Below the pieces are notes generated by a model that was not told the DNA's origin, did not search any database, and saw only the letters and a program-made list of their open reading frames with translations. A DNA stretch of 64,000 nucleotides from Siphonodentalium dalli (Eukaryota; Mollusca; Scaphopoda; Gadilida; Siphonodentaliidae): contig CP136069.1 in NCBI GenBank assembly GCA_032622095.1, forward strand, positions 104,684,278-104,748,277, read 5' to 3'. Of the stretch, positions 1-13,999 are shown one piece after another. Position numbers and translations under genes: made by a program. Every line of letters starts with the position of its first letter. The stretch's first letter is position 1.

Positions 1-470
1 CTAATAAAATCATTAAAATATATAATTCATTAAAACATCTACCTTGGAACTACCTGACTGATTAATCTGACATACATATATGGTGTTTTTGGGTCCATGA
101 ATGGGCTTCAAACATGTCTAAATAGTTTTATAAAAAGGCACTTGTGAGATTGGAAATGAGAGATGTCGGTTGTGAAATTCCAACTTAAGATTTGGGAGTC
201 TGGAGCCCGGTTGGGAGGGGACATGAGCTGGAGGAGAGGGGGGGGGGGGGGGGTGATCAGTAGTGTACATTTGGTCATTTGAAAGTAGATATTCACCGAT
301 CTACATACATGAAGCCTCTCTATCCGCATATCCTGTTTATATCTACTTCTTTTAAAGTGATTATGAAAAGTTCTGACTGTTATGGTCTCCAGAGTCCCAG
401 TCTTATCAGTCTTTGCAATCTGGTGAGCGACCCCACAGTCTTTGACTGTCTTGTATATATCAGAGTAGGT
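1..470. repeat. Interspersed repeat, direct copy of 55.31-55.79 kb
   Basis: The stretch is nearly the same as 55,310-55,790 in the same orientation, with shared blocks such as ACATCTACCTTGGAACTACC and matching order throughout. A 14-17 bp poly-G run interrupts it near 239-252. The open frames here are out-of-frame readings of the repeat and I do not call a gene. The copy is cut by the window start. Confidence 0.75.
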
Positions 471-1935
471 ACCATGCACGTTATAATTCGATCATTGTTC
501 ATTTGTGCGCAAACAAATGTTGTCGAATTTGTGATTCGGAATGGCAGTGGGATTTCCATAGATTCATGCCAACAGAACAAATTTGTGGTTGGGATTTCCT
601 TATACCGACCCTATATAAACCCCTTTATATAGGCATTCTGTAAGATTATTGTCCATGTTTTATAGAATGGGTTCATTTCTCAGGTATACAGCATTGTGTT
701 TAATACAGCTTACATAAACTTACAAAATTATTTGAATCTTACTTATTGAATATAAGATTAAATAATACATATACGAATGTGTCAAAATAATTAATTAATT
801 TTTGTTTAAATCTTACCTATGTAATTTTGTGAATTTTTATTTGGAATTATCATGTTGTGCATGCACAGAGGGTGGGTTCTGAGTAGATTCTGGTGGCCTT
901 ATACATGTATATATTATGCGATTAAACATAAGACCAAGAGTGTGAATGCGTTGGATGGAGTGTGGTATAATACAGCATCTCGTACTATAGTATATGTACC
1001 ACCAGCTTATGCGTGCGCATCCATCCACTGAACATTTGAACTTTTGTTATTATTTTGTTATTCTCCGGATGTGTGTCTATAAGGATTTGTAATACGACCC
1101 TGCCTAACTATGCTTAAAAGCCATGTCCTGATTGGCCAGTGGCCCGAGTTACCATGGCTATCTCGTTCCAGTTTTGTGGTACAATTCTACTTTTTCCAAT
1201 TGTACCACGAAAAAAATCGGTTTATTCAGATCGCCGCACGCGACTTTTCCCGTCTTTTCTAACTCCGCGCAAACGGGGCATCAACGGAGTACACCCGCAC
1301 CCGTAACCCTTTGAATTTTTCTATATCTTGACAATCTTGCGAATTTTCTAGCGATTTGTCGCTTGAAACCAGTTTGGTTGCCAATGAATTTGGTCCAAAT
1401 GATGTTATGGTATATTGATATATGTTACGACCGAAGAAAGTTACTTAATAAGTATATTAAATGACAAAATAAATCCATGGGGCCGGGCTGTGCATTCATC
1501 GATTCGAATCTCGATCATATTCGATATTTCGGAATCAAGTTGAAAATGAAAGCGTTTGTTCACCAGTATACAGAAGGGGAATAAGATTAGTTTAGTAAAC
1601 TAGATCATTTAGATCGCTTTGTGTAAGGAAAATGGTCCATAGTCGATGATCATATTCATGTTGTCCCAACAACGTTCAAAACAGAAATGACCGAAATCGT
1701 ATTTCCTGTACAATTTAAATGAAACGCACGGGCGCCGCTGAAGAGGTGCCTCGAAAAGTCAACGGGGGAATTTCATAACAAGACAAGACATTACCAGAGT
1801 ACTCCATGCACAGAAATCGAGTAGGCCCAATACGAATTACACCACGAAATGTTTTCTCACCTGAGACCGAAAAAGCCCAGTATTTCGTTGACTATTCAGT
1901 CGAATTGTGACCATAAACTTTCAGTCGTATTACAA
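471..1935. other. Non-coding stretch with one small hairpin
   Basis: No convincing coding sequence was seen. The one structure is an 11 bp perfect inverted repeat at 1,176-1,186 and 1,198-1,208 (GTGGTACAATT / AATTGTACCAC). Its core GTGGTACAA recurs in the larger hairpin at 1,936-2,081, so the two may belong to one repeat family. Confidence 0.5.
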
Positions 1936-2081
1936 AAGAAATAAATACACGGTGTATCGGTGTGTATGGTCAAGTTGTACCACACAAACTGATTGTAGGA
2001 CTCCGCTACGCGTCGTCCTACAATCAGTTTTTTGTGGTACAACTTGACCATACACACCTCTACACCGTGTATTTATTTCTT
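1936..2081. repeat. 146 bp near-perfect hairpin (palindrome)
   Basis: Arms of about 66 nt (1,936-2,001 and 2,015-2,081) are almost perfectly complementary around a 13 nt loop. Outer ends read AAGAAATAAATACACGG and its complement; inner ends read ATTGTAGGAC and GTCCTACAAT. There are only a few mismatches and one small indel. It could be a foldback-type miniature element, a small-RNA hairpin precursor, or the terminal structure of a larger repeat. The sequence does not decide between these. Confidence 0.85.
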
Positions 2082-2082
2082 A

Positions 2083-2297
2083 AGTGTGTGTATACAGGGA
2101 TGTGTGTATTCAGGGATGTGTGTATGTGTGTATATCGGGATGTGTGTATATCGCGATGTGCGTATACAGGGATGTGCGTATACAGGGATGTGCATATACA
2201 GGGATGTGCGTATACAGGGATGTGCGTATACAGGGATGTGTGTATGTGCGTACATTGGGATGGGTGTATATCGGGATGTGTGTATTCAGGGATGTGC
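2083..2297. repeat. 16 bp GT-rich minisatellite
   Basis: About 13 tandem units of a 16 bp repeat of the form GGGATGTGYGTATACA, with variant units (TATTCA, TATATC). It abuts the hairpin on its right. The open frames in several phases that read like Cys/Tyr/Val repeats come from the repeat period and are not genes. Confidence 0.9.
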
Positions 2298-2837
2298 TTT
2301 ATTAGTTGAGGAGCATCTCATATGCCATTCCGATCGAAACATGAATGGCCATGAATGTCCATGATAAATAATATATTCTTATATATTTATTATTAGACAA
2401 TCATAATATCAATATCTAAGATAATAACACTTAAACAGTGGTACGCATCACAATTATAGGTTACTAGCAGGGTTACCCGGCGTTGCCCAGGATATAGTGA
2501 TGTGAAACCCTCTGCATTTTGTGGATATATGGTGGGAATAGAGGATACTCATAAATTATATATCCAAAAAGCATCAAAAACATGATTCTTACACACGGAA
2601 TATAAGTGGTAGCCCAACTTGTCGGATCAAAGCGATTGTCATTTTGTTTATCGCATTAATCCGTCTCACCAATAAAGAACTATTTATTTATTTACAACTG
2701 CGTATACTTATTACGTTATAACATGAACATCATAAACACATTAGTTCGCAAAAAATAAAACATGACAATTGGGTTTTACATAGAGATGTATCAATCAATC
2801 TATTGGGTTTGACTAAGTATTTGAGGACACCTAGTTA

Positions 2838-4567
2838 GGTGTCATCTCAAAACTAAAATCGGTAAAATGGGCAAAAATACCGATTTATCTGATTGACGAC
2901 GCATTGTGGAAGTCATTTCTACCGATAAAATACCGATTACAATGTAGAAACGATGTTTTTGAACAACGCGTCAATCGGTGAAATCGGTACCGATTTTTCC
3001 GATTATGTCAATTTGTGACCGTCACAATTGATACCGAATCTACCGATCAGAACGTTACTCAAATATAACATCGCTAATGATCGCAGCACCTGAGTAATTC
3101 ACTATCGCTCTGGCAACACATGATTTAATTTTTTTATGTATTTATTTTCAAGTTAATACCGGTACATGATGTAGGCCTGTATTATTATATACTATAGGCA
3201 CAGTTACTGGACATAAAGTTCGAAAATTTATAAATCGGTATCCTAATATAATATACCGTTACTCAAGTTATGTAATAACCAGGTGCCCGGACAAACATGT
3301 CTCAAATAAAAGCACTAAACACAAAATACTGGGCATATGTCGCCTGTTTTCTATAAATAGCATACTCAGCTACAACTCTGCAGAGATAAAATCATTCCGG
3401 ACGCCAAATTAATGGAGCTTAAAACATTTTTCACCATTAGCGATGAGTGACTCGTCGCCATCCATGTTTTCAATGTTTTCCTATACTTATTCAATCGGTA
3501 ATTGGAAAGACTGGTGTTCTGCAACAAATAGTATCTCAGAACACATGCACTTTTTTGAGAACACCGGTTCCGTTTACACGATGCTTAGAAACAAGATTAC
3601 CGATAAGTATTGGAAAACATACTGAAAATCGTCAGCTCAGTGCACGTGCCGGGTACCTCGAATCTGTTTACGTTTTGACAAACACAGGCTTTCGAGTGTC
3701 TGTGTTAGATTACTATTTAAAATTGAAAACAAAAGGACACAACGGCTTTTTGTCTTTGTAAAAAATAAAATATAAATCATAATTTTGTTTGATGTTCGTC
3801 GATTCACCTTGATTAAGTTGATAATGTTTCAAACTTCGAAACCCAAAAGTCACATTGACTTCAAAAATGACAGAATGAGCGCAAAACAAACGTGCATTGT
3901 CTGAAAATGTGCACGGAGGAATGAATACGAGAGAATTGGTCAAAATAGTGCCGAAAAAAGTACTGTTTAGCATAGATTTAACATTAATTTATTTGCATTT
4001 TGATTAAAATTTTATTCACACAGTAGGTGGATATTATATTAGTCACATTTATATCTCATTTTAGACGCACATTGGAAAATATTTTTTTTAATTTTGAATT
4101 TAAGCACGTGCAAAGTAAAAGTAGTGTGCAGAGTTGATCCAGGATTGTCCCATTGTCGTAAATGTGTAGGGGTCATAGCCTAGTATAGGATTTTTTCCAG
4201 GGGGAATCCCCCGATGATTTATGTTCTGGGGTAAACAACGACAGGTGCGTGTTGCTTTCATACAATGATGATACAGCGTAAAACGTCTCAATCAGTACCG
4301 ATTTCACCAATTGTCTTACCGACTGCGGCGTTCACTCTTTCATGCAACATAAATTGAACGTTAAACGTCTCAATCGGTACAGATTTCACCGATTGTCTTA
4401 CCGACTGTGGCTTGTGCATTGATCGGTGGAATTGGTACCGATTTTACCGTTCATGACACTCTAAACATAACTATGCTATCCGACTTACCGATTGTTTTCC
4501 GATTCAAAATGCTTGATTACAATCGGTAAATGGCAATCGGTACCGATTAGAGTTCTGAGATGACCCC
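2838..4567. mobile_element. Non-autonomous DNA transposon rich in ATCGGTA motifs
   Basis: The ends form a terminal inverted repeat: GGTGTCATCTCAAAACT on the left and the complement GGGGTCATCTCAGAACT on the right. Both sub-terminal regions are packed with ATCGGTA/TACCGAT words, and some also occur internally near 2,990 and 4,300. Left flank ends in TTA and right flank begins TTTAA, so a short T/A-rich target duplication is likely. The related repeat at 56.1 kb, in inverse orientation, lacks the insertion. The interior holds no convincing protein. Confidence 0.75.
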
Positions 4568-6136
4568 TTTAATATCATATATCCATGAAGATACAGATGT
4601 TTTAAAGAAATGTCCAGGTGCTCCTCTGTTCATTGTGCTATATACTGGCTAATTATTCTCAGTTTAAAAGAAATGTTGCTATGCAGCTATATCAGCTACA
4701 TGTGCCCGACACAGAGTGAGATTTTGAGTTGTTTATGTTAGGCAATGAGTCTGTTCTAAAACATGAAAGATATCCTCTGTATATTGGGCAAATATAACCT
4801 TGTCAGATGTCAGTATTGGGGGATCCTGAAAAGACATGTGCCACTGGCTCCGTTTTCTTTTATCTCAGAAGAAATTATATTTGATGCCACACTGTGACCA
4901 CTATTGTTGAACAGGCCTTCTATACATTTCCATATCTCTTGTAACTTTTTTGTGGAAACTATATTGAATTGGGCAGACTCAATTGTGTTATAATATTAAC
5001 ATGAGCTATTCTAATATTTTAACATGCACCAAATGTTATCTTCCACATAAAAAGTTACCACTGTTAGAATGCCTTCGTGCCACCTCGATTGTACCCTGTG
5101 AAGTTATATATAGAACACATACAGACAGAGATATATTTGCAAATATATTTAGGCACCAAATGTGACGTTTTTAACACGCACGATTTGATTCCTCGTATCA
5201 TTTGAGAAGAATGTGTATGAATTTGATGTTAATTGGCACTAAACATATTTCTATCAGTTGTGATGACCCGCCCGTCCCTATTTCGGACTCAAGCGGCGCC
5301 ACATTTGACATAATTAAACCACAAACTTAGACTCATTATGGAGATGAATATATATAAAATTGTTGAACAATGGCGAGTATACAAATTCATATCAAATTTA
5401 TGGCCCCCATATCTCTCATCCAGCACCAATTTGGCGTATCTAAACCACACGATTAGATTTCTCGTATCACGGAGAATATGTATCAATCTGGTGGAAATCA
5501 GCGCTAAACATATTGTTCATCTTTTTTGTGTTCCTCTCACCCTCTATGTATCCTGACTCGAATGGTCCCACTTGTGACATCCTTAAACCACACAATTAGA
5601 CTCCTGATATCATGGAGATGATTATTGATAAGTTTGGTAAACCAATTTTGATCAAATTTAGTGCCCACTAACCCCCATCTCTCACCCAAACAGCACCAAC
5701 ATGGCATCTTTAAATCACACGATCAGACTCCTCGTATTATGGATAAGAATGCGTATTACTTTGGTGGAAATTGGCACTAAAATTATTGCGTATCAATTTT
5801 GGTGCCCCTCTGCCTTTCAGTTCAACCCTGACTCGAATGACGCCACTTTTGACAGATTTAAGCCACACCATTAGACTCCTCATGCCATGGGGATGATATT
5901 GTATAAGTGTGGTGGCAATCGGCGACTGAACCCATTCTTTTCAAATTGAGTGCCTCTCCCACAATCTTTCATCCAAACGACAGCAATTTGGAGTCTTGAA
6001 ATCACACAATTAGATTCCTTGTATCATGGAGAAGAATTGGGTGGGGTCGGGTTCCTACAGCCGGAATCGGTGACGGCTTATGTGACCTTAATTGTGGCGT
6101 TTTAGTCTCCCACCTTTGAGCCTGACTATCATTTTT

Positions 6137-6600
6137 ATGTGTACCCATACCATGTATGGTACACATAATGCCGACGTCCGGATCAACCATCTGTCGTCGT
6201 CCGTCCGTCTGTCGTACTGTCTGTCTGTCTGTAGACACTTGCTATCCGATTCGATTACTCGAATATTTTTTATCGATTTGTGTTCAAATTTTATGTGCAT
6301 GTTTATGATGACACACTCCTCACCTGTATAGTTTTTGGTATCGATCGGTTGATCGGTTTAGAAATTATTAACACTTTGCATCCGCACATAGGCATGAGCT
6401 ATCCGATGCTGTAACCAAAGTATTTTTTTCCGATTGTTTTCATATTTGATATGTAGGTTTATGGTGACACATCCCTCACCTGTATAGATTTTGGTATCGA
6501 TTAGTTGATCAGTTTAGAAAATAATTAACCCTTCACACACATGCTATCCAATGCAATCAGTTGAACATATTTCTTCTGATGTGCCTCATATTTCTTACCT
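6137..6600. repeat. Hairpin-headed GTCC/GTCT repeat, copy 1
   Basis: Begins with a hairpin of the form ATGTGTACC..CATG..GGTACACAT, followed by CGTCGTCCGTCCGTCTGTC microsatellite and then repeated text ending in TCACCTGTATAG..TTTGGTATCGAT. The same head architecture is seen at 44,018. It is nested in or adjacent to the larger composite repeat. Confidence 0.6.
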
Positions 6601-9240
6601 AGATTTTTCTTAGCATGGTCTTCATCTGTATGGTTTTTGGTATTGTTTAACTCTTTCAACACCGCTGCCCGCTTTAGCGGGCACGGCGTAATTTACGTTT
6701 AGCGGGCAGAGAACATTTTTCGGGAATAACAGGCAATAATATCACGTTTACGGGGATATACTAATGATTTTATTGACTGGCGACTTAGATATCATTTGGG
6801 TGATATTCTGTATCGATACTAATTTACTGTTGAACACGTAGACCTGACAAATACGGCCACAATGGGATGTTCCCGACCTAAATATATACAGTTGATGTAT
6901 GATGTCACAATTATTATTGTGGGGTTTCCCTGGGTTTTCCCCAAAAATGCTGACGAAACGATGCCGACAGGTGTTGTTTTTTAATCAGATAACAAACCAA
7001 TTGATTAAGTTTGTTATTGTTTATGACAAACACATTGCGATAACACATCTTTATGAAATAAAGAAGATTGTTGCCCTTTCTAACGACGTTTTCTGTGGTA
7101 ACCTTCTAGTGTCTCCTATTTTCGATGTAATGATACGAAATTCACCGTGCCGTGCAATAGTGCGACTTCAATTATAATAGCTGCGAGTGCATGTTGTAAG
7201 CATGATATTGACATGCATAAACATGTTGGGAATGCAATGAGATCATTGCCAGTTGTGTTTGGAAAGTTATTCATAATTGCTTAGCATTATTACAGTTGAA
7301 TACACCTGGGCCTAAATCGGTCTATCTCGATTAAATAACGCCTTCTTGGGCATACATTTGGTCTGTTCTCATCATTATGCTCATTGTACGCCTTCTAATT
7401 TCATTCTTAATCACCACATATGCTAAATCTATGACATGTGATGGATATAGTGCTAACTATTTGAATGTGAGTTTGGTCAATATACTTATGTGGTAAAATA
7501 TTGCAAATAACGTTAACTGTAACAGTAAATATTGAGTTCAAATGTATTTACGCACCTGGTACATATGACATGCGTTACCATGGTGATATAATCACAATGA
7601 TATAACATCATCCATCGGCAGTGATTTCAAATTGATGGGCAGTTGTCACTGGTCATGACAATATATGGGTGTCCATACCTACCTCATCTATAAATACTAG
7701 TATGAATGCCACACATGTGAGACACTGAATTTCCATATAAACTGCTGCAAACCCGGTGTCCTGGACAATTTGACCTCTGTAAATTTGGTGGCGAAAGAGT
7801 TAATTAACCCTTTTCTCTCTTATGTTTACTTAGAATTCACGCAAGCTGCTATGACTCAAAACATTTTTCATCTGATCAACACCAATTTTGGTACATGTGG
7901 TCCTCACCCCAAAATACAGGTCAAGTTCAAATTTGGGTTTGATCCGATATATTTAAAAAAAACAGAGTTATGGCCCTTTATAATTCAAGTAACTGATAAT
8001 GTAGTTACATGTAATACACTGTGAATATTAAGAGAAAGTCATTCCCACAGAGCAGTGAGTTATTAGATTCTATATTTAGCTGTGGATCAGTACAGTTTAT
8101 TGACATGGCCAGCTAGCAGCACTTGTTTACAGACTCTGTATCTTATCTTAGAATAAAATTAACCCACCCTTTCTGTAGTTCCATCATATGGTGTCATTGA
8201 AAATGATTAACCCTCTCCACACATCATATGGTTTTGATGCTTTTCATTGACCGTTCTCTGATTGTATGTCCAGTTTGATGATGATCCACTTTTATCTTGC
8301 ATGGAATTTGGGATTAAAATTAACCCATTCCATAGACACATGATATCCGATAGGCAGATTATTGATTATATTTCATGTCATAGTTTATGATAACACACCA
8401 CTAACCTGCATAGAGAGGGTCAATTTGGTCGTTTATTTGCTTTAAAATATTAACAAAATTAACCCACCCTTTCGATAGACATACAGTATGCTATCCAATG
8501 TAACGAGTCATTTTGGGGGGTCATTCAGCCAAAAAACATGGCCGCTGATGGCCATCTTGGATTTCAAAATTGAATCCGTTGACGCGGGCTACAGGTTCTA
8601 CTTCCACCAATATTAATTTTTTGGTCTCTCTTCACATTTACATCTTGTCTTACTTAGACATTTCAATTAGCACCTTTCCTAATTCCTCCATTTACTGTCA
8701 ACCATTAAATTATTCCCCTACCTAAGTTGAGCTACAGTGTTATTGACACTTTCATATAAAAGTTTCGTGGCAATAGACAGCAAACATTTTTTTCTACCCC
8801 TCCCTCTTTTCTGTCCCTGACAACTGCGTCACTTTAGAAAATTCTAACCCACACCATTATCTTTGTCATAAAAAGTTACCCCTAGTAGAACCTTTGGTGC
8901 CATCTAGTTTATCAATTTTGGTGCCCGTCTCCCCTTCCTGCTTCCCTGACTCGAACGGCGCCACTCTTGATATATTTAAACCACACCATCAGATTCCTTA
9001 TATCATGGGGATGATAAAATATAAGTTTCGTGGCAATCGGCAACAAAACAAAATTCTGCCCCTCCCCCTTTTCTGCCCCTGACAACAACGACGTCACTTT
9101 AGAAAATCCTAACCCTCACCATTATCTTTCTCGTAAAAAGATATCCCTAGTAGTCCCCTTTGGTGCCATCTAGATGGTCCCCTGTGAATTTCTATAGAAC
9201 ACAGACAGACAGACATTCGCAAATATAGATATAGATGTAC

Positions 9241-11895
9241 ACGAGGCTCGTGCACATATATACATGTAACGTCAATAGAGGTCGAGAAAAATAACAGCGA
9301 AAACACGATGTCTATCCAAAGCAAAGACAATTTACAGACCTCACAGCATCACTACCGCTCCCCAAATAATAATAAATTAAAATAGATTAAAAACAATTGT
9401 GCCGTAATTGGGAAAATATCACACATTTGGTCAAATGGTCTCGAGGAACGCTAAAAGAAAAAGAAATTTCATTTTGGGAACCAAATTTCTTCAAAATTAA
9501 CTGCAGTGACACGACGCATATTAAAGTGGTTAATATATGTATGCTGTTGTTGTAACTGGAGGTTTGGAACCACGAATGCATCTTTAACAAGCCTGTAATA
9601 ATACGAACACGGAACCACACAACGAACACAATATTTGAAATGGATAGAAATCACGACACAGTTGCTGTGCACCGAAGAGACAAAAGTTAAGTGACAACTA
9701 TGGGCTTCCATACATGTAGTGATACGAGATTGACCTTTGTAACGGTGTGCAGGTGGCAAATAAATCGATGTAATGGATTCCGAAACCACGTGTTTAGTGG
9801 GTTTGGTGAATTCGCTTTTGTGGGTAGTCCATGTGGGAAAGGTTAAATATTTTCAAATGGAATTGTAGTTGGGACATATGGCCACATGTCACTAAGTTAT
9901 TTTTTGGGGTAAAACGGGGTTTTGTGTTGTTTGCGTACGAATGCCAAAGGCTACTTTCGAAGACAAATTTCTGCAACTTAGCTTACATTTTTCTGGAAAA
10001 TGTCACTGGTTTCTGATATTCCAAACCTGGACCTACATTTTGACATATAATTTTAGTCTGAACTGGCAGTTTTCGTCGAGAACAAGCCTTCAGACTTAAC
10101 CCACTCTCGTCGACAAGGTATATCCCTTACCCAGAGCTGTATCCCGCCTTAATGTGTCATATTTACAATGTTCTGTTTCATTTAATGCAGTCGTTTCTCA
10201 CAGTAGTCTCTGTAGTGCCGAAACACAGGCTCTTTTTGGCCAAAGTGCTGTGCATTAGTTGGAAAATAAAGCTTTGCCCATGTAGCTAATGTTGTGGTCT
10301 TGTGATCATATGTGAGCTGCATCTCCCAATATCACAAAGCTTATTCTATGATCGCAAGACTATATAGTCGAAATGTCAGACAATAAAATTGATTAAATAC
10401 CCACACTTGCTTTTGCAACCCTTGGAAATATCCAACCTGACACACCCTAAGATTGATAAATTATCAACTGATGACCATACACTAATTACTGGTTGGAAAA
10501 TCAAAAAATGAGAACAATTCCAACCTATATCTGGTGTCAAATGTCCAACTAATGTTGTGTCAGGCATGAAATTTCCAACTGTTGGAAATATACCAAAGTT
10601 GGGGGGAGGGTAGATACGTCCCTGTAAAACTGACAAATTTGTGTGTGTTCTCCACAATTTCTTTGGAATTTTATTCAGGAGAGTTGTTAGAAACTCTTGT
10701 CCTCATCAATAAACACACTTTAACTCGAAAAAAGATGCGCTTAAGTCAGATTGGCAGCTAATTATGTGCCATGTATATACATATAGAAGAAAAGCATGAC
10801 TTTCACGACAAATAATGAACATTTTAAATATAAGATACAAATGAATTATTGTGTCAAAGGTGACTGATGGGTCGGAAGGTTTGTTTATTTTCGAACACGT
10901 TGTCATCACACAGCAAGCACGACAGAAAGCTCACTACTTCATATCGCATACATGCAGGTGGGGAGTGGACTGTTGAATTGGGCTTTGATTATTAATTCTG
11001 GGCTGTACGTCATTTGGATTTGGGTAGTCCCGGCAATGTGTCAATCGCAAGCAATGGAACTTTGATCGATAATAGCTTTTCTATACATATAACCTTGTTA
11101 TTAAATGATACAAATCGCAGTTTCAATTTATTTAATATTTTGTCATACATAGGCTACATATTGAAATAAACCCATAATTATTCCAGATCGAGAACTGATC
11201 TTGTAAATATATTTTTAAGAACTGATCATCTATTATATATTTTTCCGCACAGGGAATTCCTGTTTCTAATTAGAAACCGCTTATACAGTGACGTCATTTG
11301 TCATTTCCAAGTTCATCCTCTGTGTTGACAAGTACTAATGTAACCCAATACTGAATCAGACATATGTCATAGATTCATCTATTTCAAGAAATAGGACTGT
11401 AATTGTTATCATTTAAGTTTGACCAGAAATAAGGTTATTATATAGAAAATGATTGACGCCTAAACAATGGTTCTGCGAACATGCATATATTGTGCCTGAA
11501 TACATGATTTGGTATTCAACTCGATAATATTCAAATATTCGAAGGACACTAAAACTAATTGTAAAAATTGATAAAGACCACCAACAATGACCTGCAGTCT
11601 GATCAATTTGGGTCAGATCGTACCTTTGTTGCTAGATTTATCACATAATGGTGATCCTATATGAAAACACTCATCACTTAATAGATTTTGGCATGTTATC
11701 AGTAAGATTTTATTGTCAAAACATCGCAAATTTAATTGGCATGCCTTGAAACCGAAAGTCAATTGCAAACTTCCTGTTTGAGATTTAACAGACAGAATTA
11801 GAGACAGCAGCTCACGCTGGACCAGGTCATCGATATTAAGAAGTTAACAAATATGTTATGTACCCACTGAAATGGAACTGTACATAGGCATGCTG
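9241..11895. other. AT-rich stretch without recognisable genes
   Basis: No supported coding region. A 24 bp imperfect inverted repeat lies at about 10,423-10,446 and 10,556-10,580 (words around TCCAACCTGACACA and TGTGTCAGG), with further TTGGAAAT copies between. ORFs of 60-106 codons here have no recognisable motif. Confidence 0.5.
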
Positions 11896-12140
11896 TTTTT
11901 AGCTCATCTAAGACGAAGTCTCCATTGGAGCTATAGTTATATCACTCCTCATCCGTCGTCCATCTAGCCGTCCGTCCATCCATTTCTTCATCCGTCAACA
12001 AATTCTTTGAACATAGGACATCTTCTCCAGATCCATAGGACCGAATGCATTCATATTTGGTGTCGATGTTCCCTAGGTGACTCACATTCAGATTTTTTTA
12101 CAAACCCTGAAAGACCTTTAACAATGTTTGAAAAACTAGA
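11896..12140. repeat. GAGCTATAGTCATCACTCC-type GTCC repeat, copy 1
   Basis: Shares the series of words AGCTCATCTAAGACGAAG, GGAGCTATAG, CACTCCTC, a GTCCGTCCATCC microsatellite, CAACAA.TTCTTT and TTCATATTTGGTGT with copies at 36.77 kb and 54.79 kb. These are clearly one dispersed family. No protein is encoded. Confidence 0.7.
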
Positions 12141-13612
12141 GCCATTATAACATCCCCAGAGTTATTTCTCTTGTACTGACAATACTAGCATATTATCGTT
12201 CTGAATTCAGCTAATTACCTGTAGGTGTACACAACTATTAAATAGCCTCTATCGGTAAATGAGTTATCTCCACCTCATTCCTCAGGAACTCTGCTGTGCT
12301 TCTAGATAAATTCGGTGGTATCAATCTTGCAGATCTTTTGTTTACACTCACACTTGCATTTATTTTAATTGAAGTTATTGCATTAAAATCACGATTTCAA
12401 ACTGATTCAAGAATGGAAAAGTTATATTATATTGTGTGACTGGCTGCCACAATTATTCTGGTAAAGTTATTGACTGTCACTTGGTGAGTCGGAAAAAACT
12501 TTGAAGTCGGGCAGAATTCGAGATATTGTTCCGAACATTTCGAAGGTGGAGTCAAAACGTATGAGCACGATCTGCCGTCGATATTTCCACACAAAACATT
12601 TGCGACTTGGATATATGGCTCCAGTAGCGAAAATTTATCAGAACTCATGGAAATCGATGGAGATTTAGAAGTTGGGGATGATGACTGTACATAATTTGTC
12701 AATTATTGAAGCTGTTGCACAAAGTGACTTGATACCTACATAATAATGCATGATTATTTTGACCCATTGACACCTCAACAATTTATAGTCATCAATATCA
12801 GGAATTCCAAACCTTACCTTATGTCTGTGATATGGTGACAGTTTCATGACAGACATCAGAATCAAGTTTTGATAGAGAATGCTTTGTGGACAAAGGCTTT
12901 CAAACTGAGTTGCCACAATTGACAATTGAAGATATGGCAGATGATGACATGATGTTCTATACGGGACTGTCTGATAAAATTACATTCAATTTATTGTTTA
13001 ATGAAACAATAGACTGTGAAACTAGAGAAGAAGGGGAAAAGGGACTACCAACCAAACTATGAAAAGTATATAAGATTTGTTATGACCCTAATGCTTTTAC
13101 ACATTGGTTTGTTAACAACGGACATAGCAAGAATATTTTGCTTTTATCACAATAATGCATGGTGAACACAATTTATCAAAATACAAAGGAGTACCATAGA
13201 CTATCGATCTTCAATAAATTTTCAACTTAACAAAAATTGCTTACATGCTTTGTGGATGAGACTGTCTTTATACCTGGAAATTATAGTTTGTTATATTCAC
13301 TGTAAGGCCACATATAAGCAAAATGTTCTACATTTTCTGCAATCGTATCACTGCATTTTAATACCCCTTCTCCCTAATGTTACACATATCTGCTGCGCAC
13401 AAACTATAAATAGCAACAATGAGTGAATGGTTAATGCAGAAATAATAGCTTTAAATACTGATGACCTGATATTTAGCCCAAGTACGTTGATGGCAAGGGT
13501 AAGATATTTTCAAACAACAAGATACTGAAAACTAATATTGTGCATTGCGTGGTAGCATATTCCTGTTGTAAAGTGGCGACTGAAGTAATTTGAACAAATT
13601 TGTCTCCTAAGA
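12141..13612. other. AT-rich stretch, no supported gene
   Basis: A minus-strand open frame of 91 codons at 12,427-12,702 contains Ser/Pro-rich residues but no motif I recognise. A host exon cannot be excluded but nothing visible supports one. The rest is AT-rich and featureless. Confidence 0.4.
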
Positions 13613-13999
13613 AACCGGTTTGATAGCAGCATGAGAATTAGTCTTAAATAAAATGTACGATGTATCATCTCTTCTCTCATTCTCATATGGTGAGATTGGG
13701 TGCTAATCTATTGAAGAGATGAATGTTTCTTTACAGTATAGTCGGCATTAGTACATACGTGAATGCATGGTTTATTATCACGGAGAGTGTTGACAATTCC
13801 GGAAATGTCTACCGGTTTGGTAGCAGCATGAAAATTAGTCTTAAATAAAATGTATGTATTGTATCATTTCTTCGATCTGGTGAGATGGGGTGCTAATCTA
13901 TTGAAGAGATGAGTGTTTCTTTACAGTATAGTTGTCATTAGGACATACGTGTATGCATGGTTTATTATCATGGAGAGTGTTGACAATTCCGGAAATGTA
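13613..13999. repeat. Two-copy tandem duplication, ~195 bp unit
   Basis: Unit 1 (about 13,613-13,809) and unit 2 (about 13,810-13,999) both run from ACCGGTTTG.TAGCAGCATGA to GTTGACAATTCCGGAAATGT. They differ by scattered substitutions and a short deletion. The junction is precise, so this is a simple tandem duplication. Confidence 0.85.

Larger units (their letters stand above)
2460..9240. repeat. Composite interspersed repeat with a CCCGGCGTTGCCC head
   Basis: The left end carries the short hairpin-like motif ACCCGGCGTTGCCC and the right end carries a CAGACAGACAGACAT tail followed by an AT-rich end. A similar head and tail recur at 34.89-35.67 kb. Internally, 5,260-6,060 and 8,880-9,110 contain diverged blocks of about 140 bp built on TTTAAACCACAC..TTAGA..CTC.TATCATGG. 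An inverted shorter copy of its first part lies at 55.87-56.43 kb. Whether this is one 6.8 kb element or several adjacent ones is not resolved. No transposase or RT frame is visible. Confidence 0.45.

Noticed and set aside
1962-2364. Cysteine/tyrosine-repeat protein genes on both strands
   Set aside because: They are frame readings of the 16 bp minisatellite, open in several phases at once.
12427-12925. Host exons on the minus strand
   Set aside because: No motif, codon bias or convincing splice sites could be seen.
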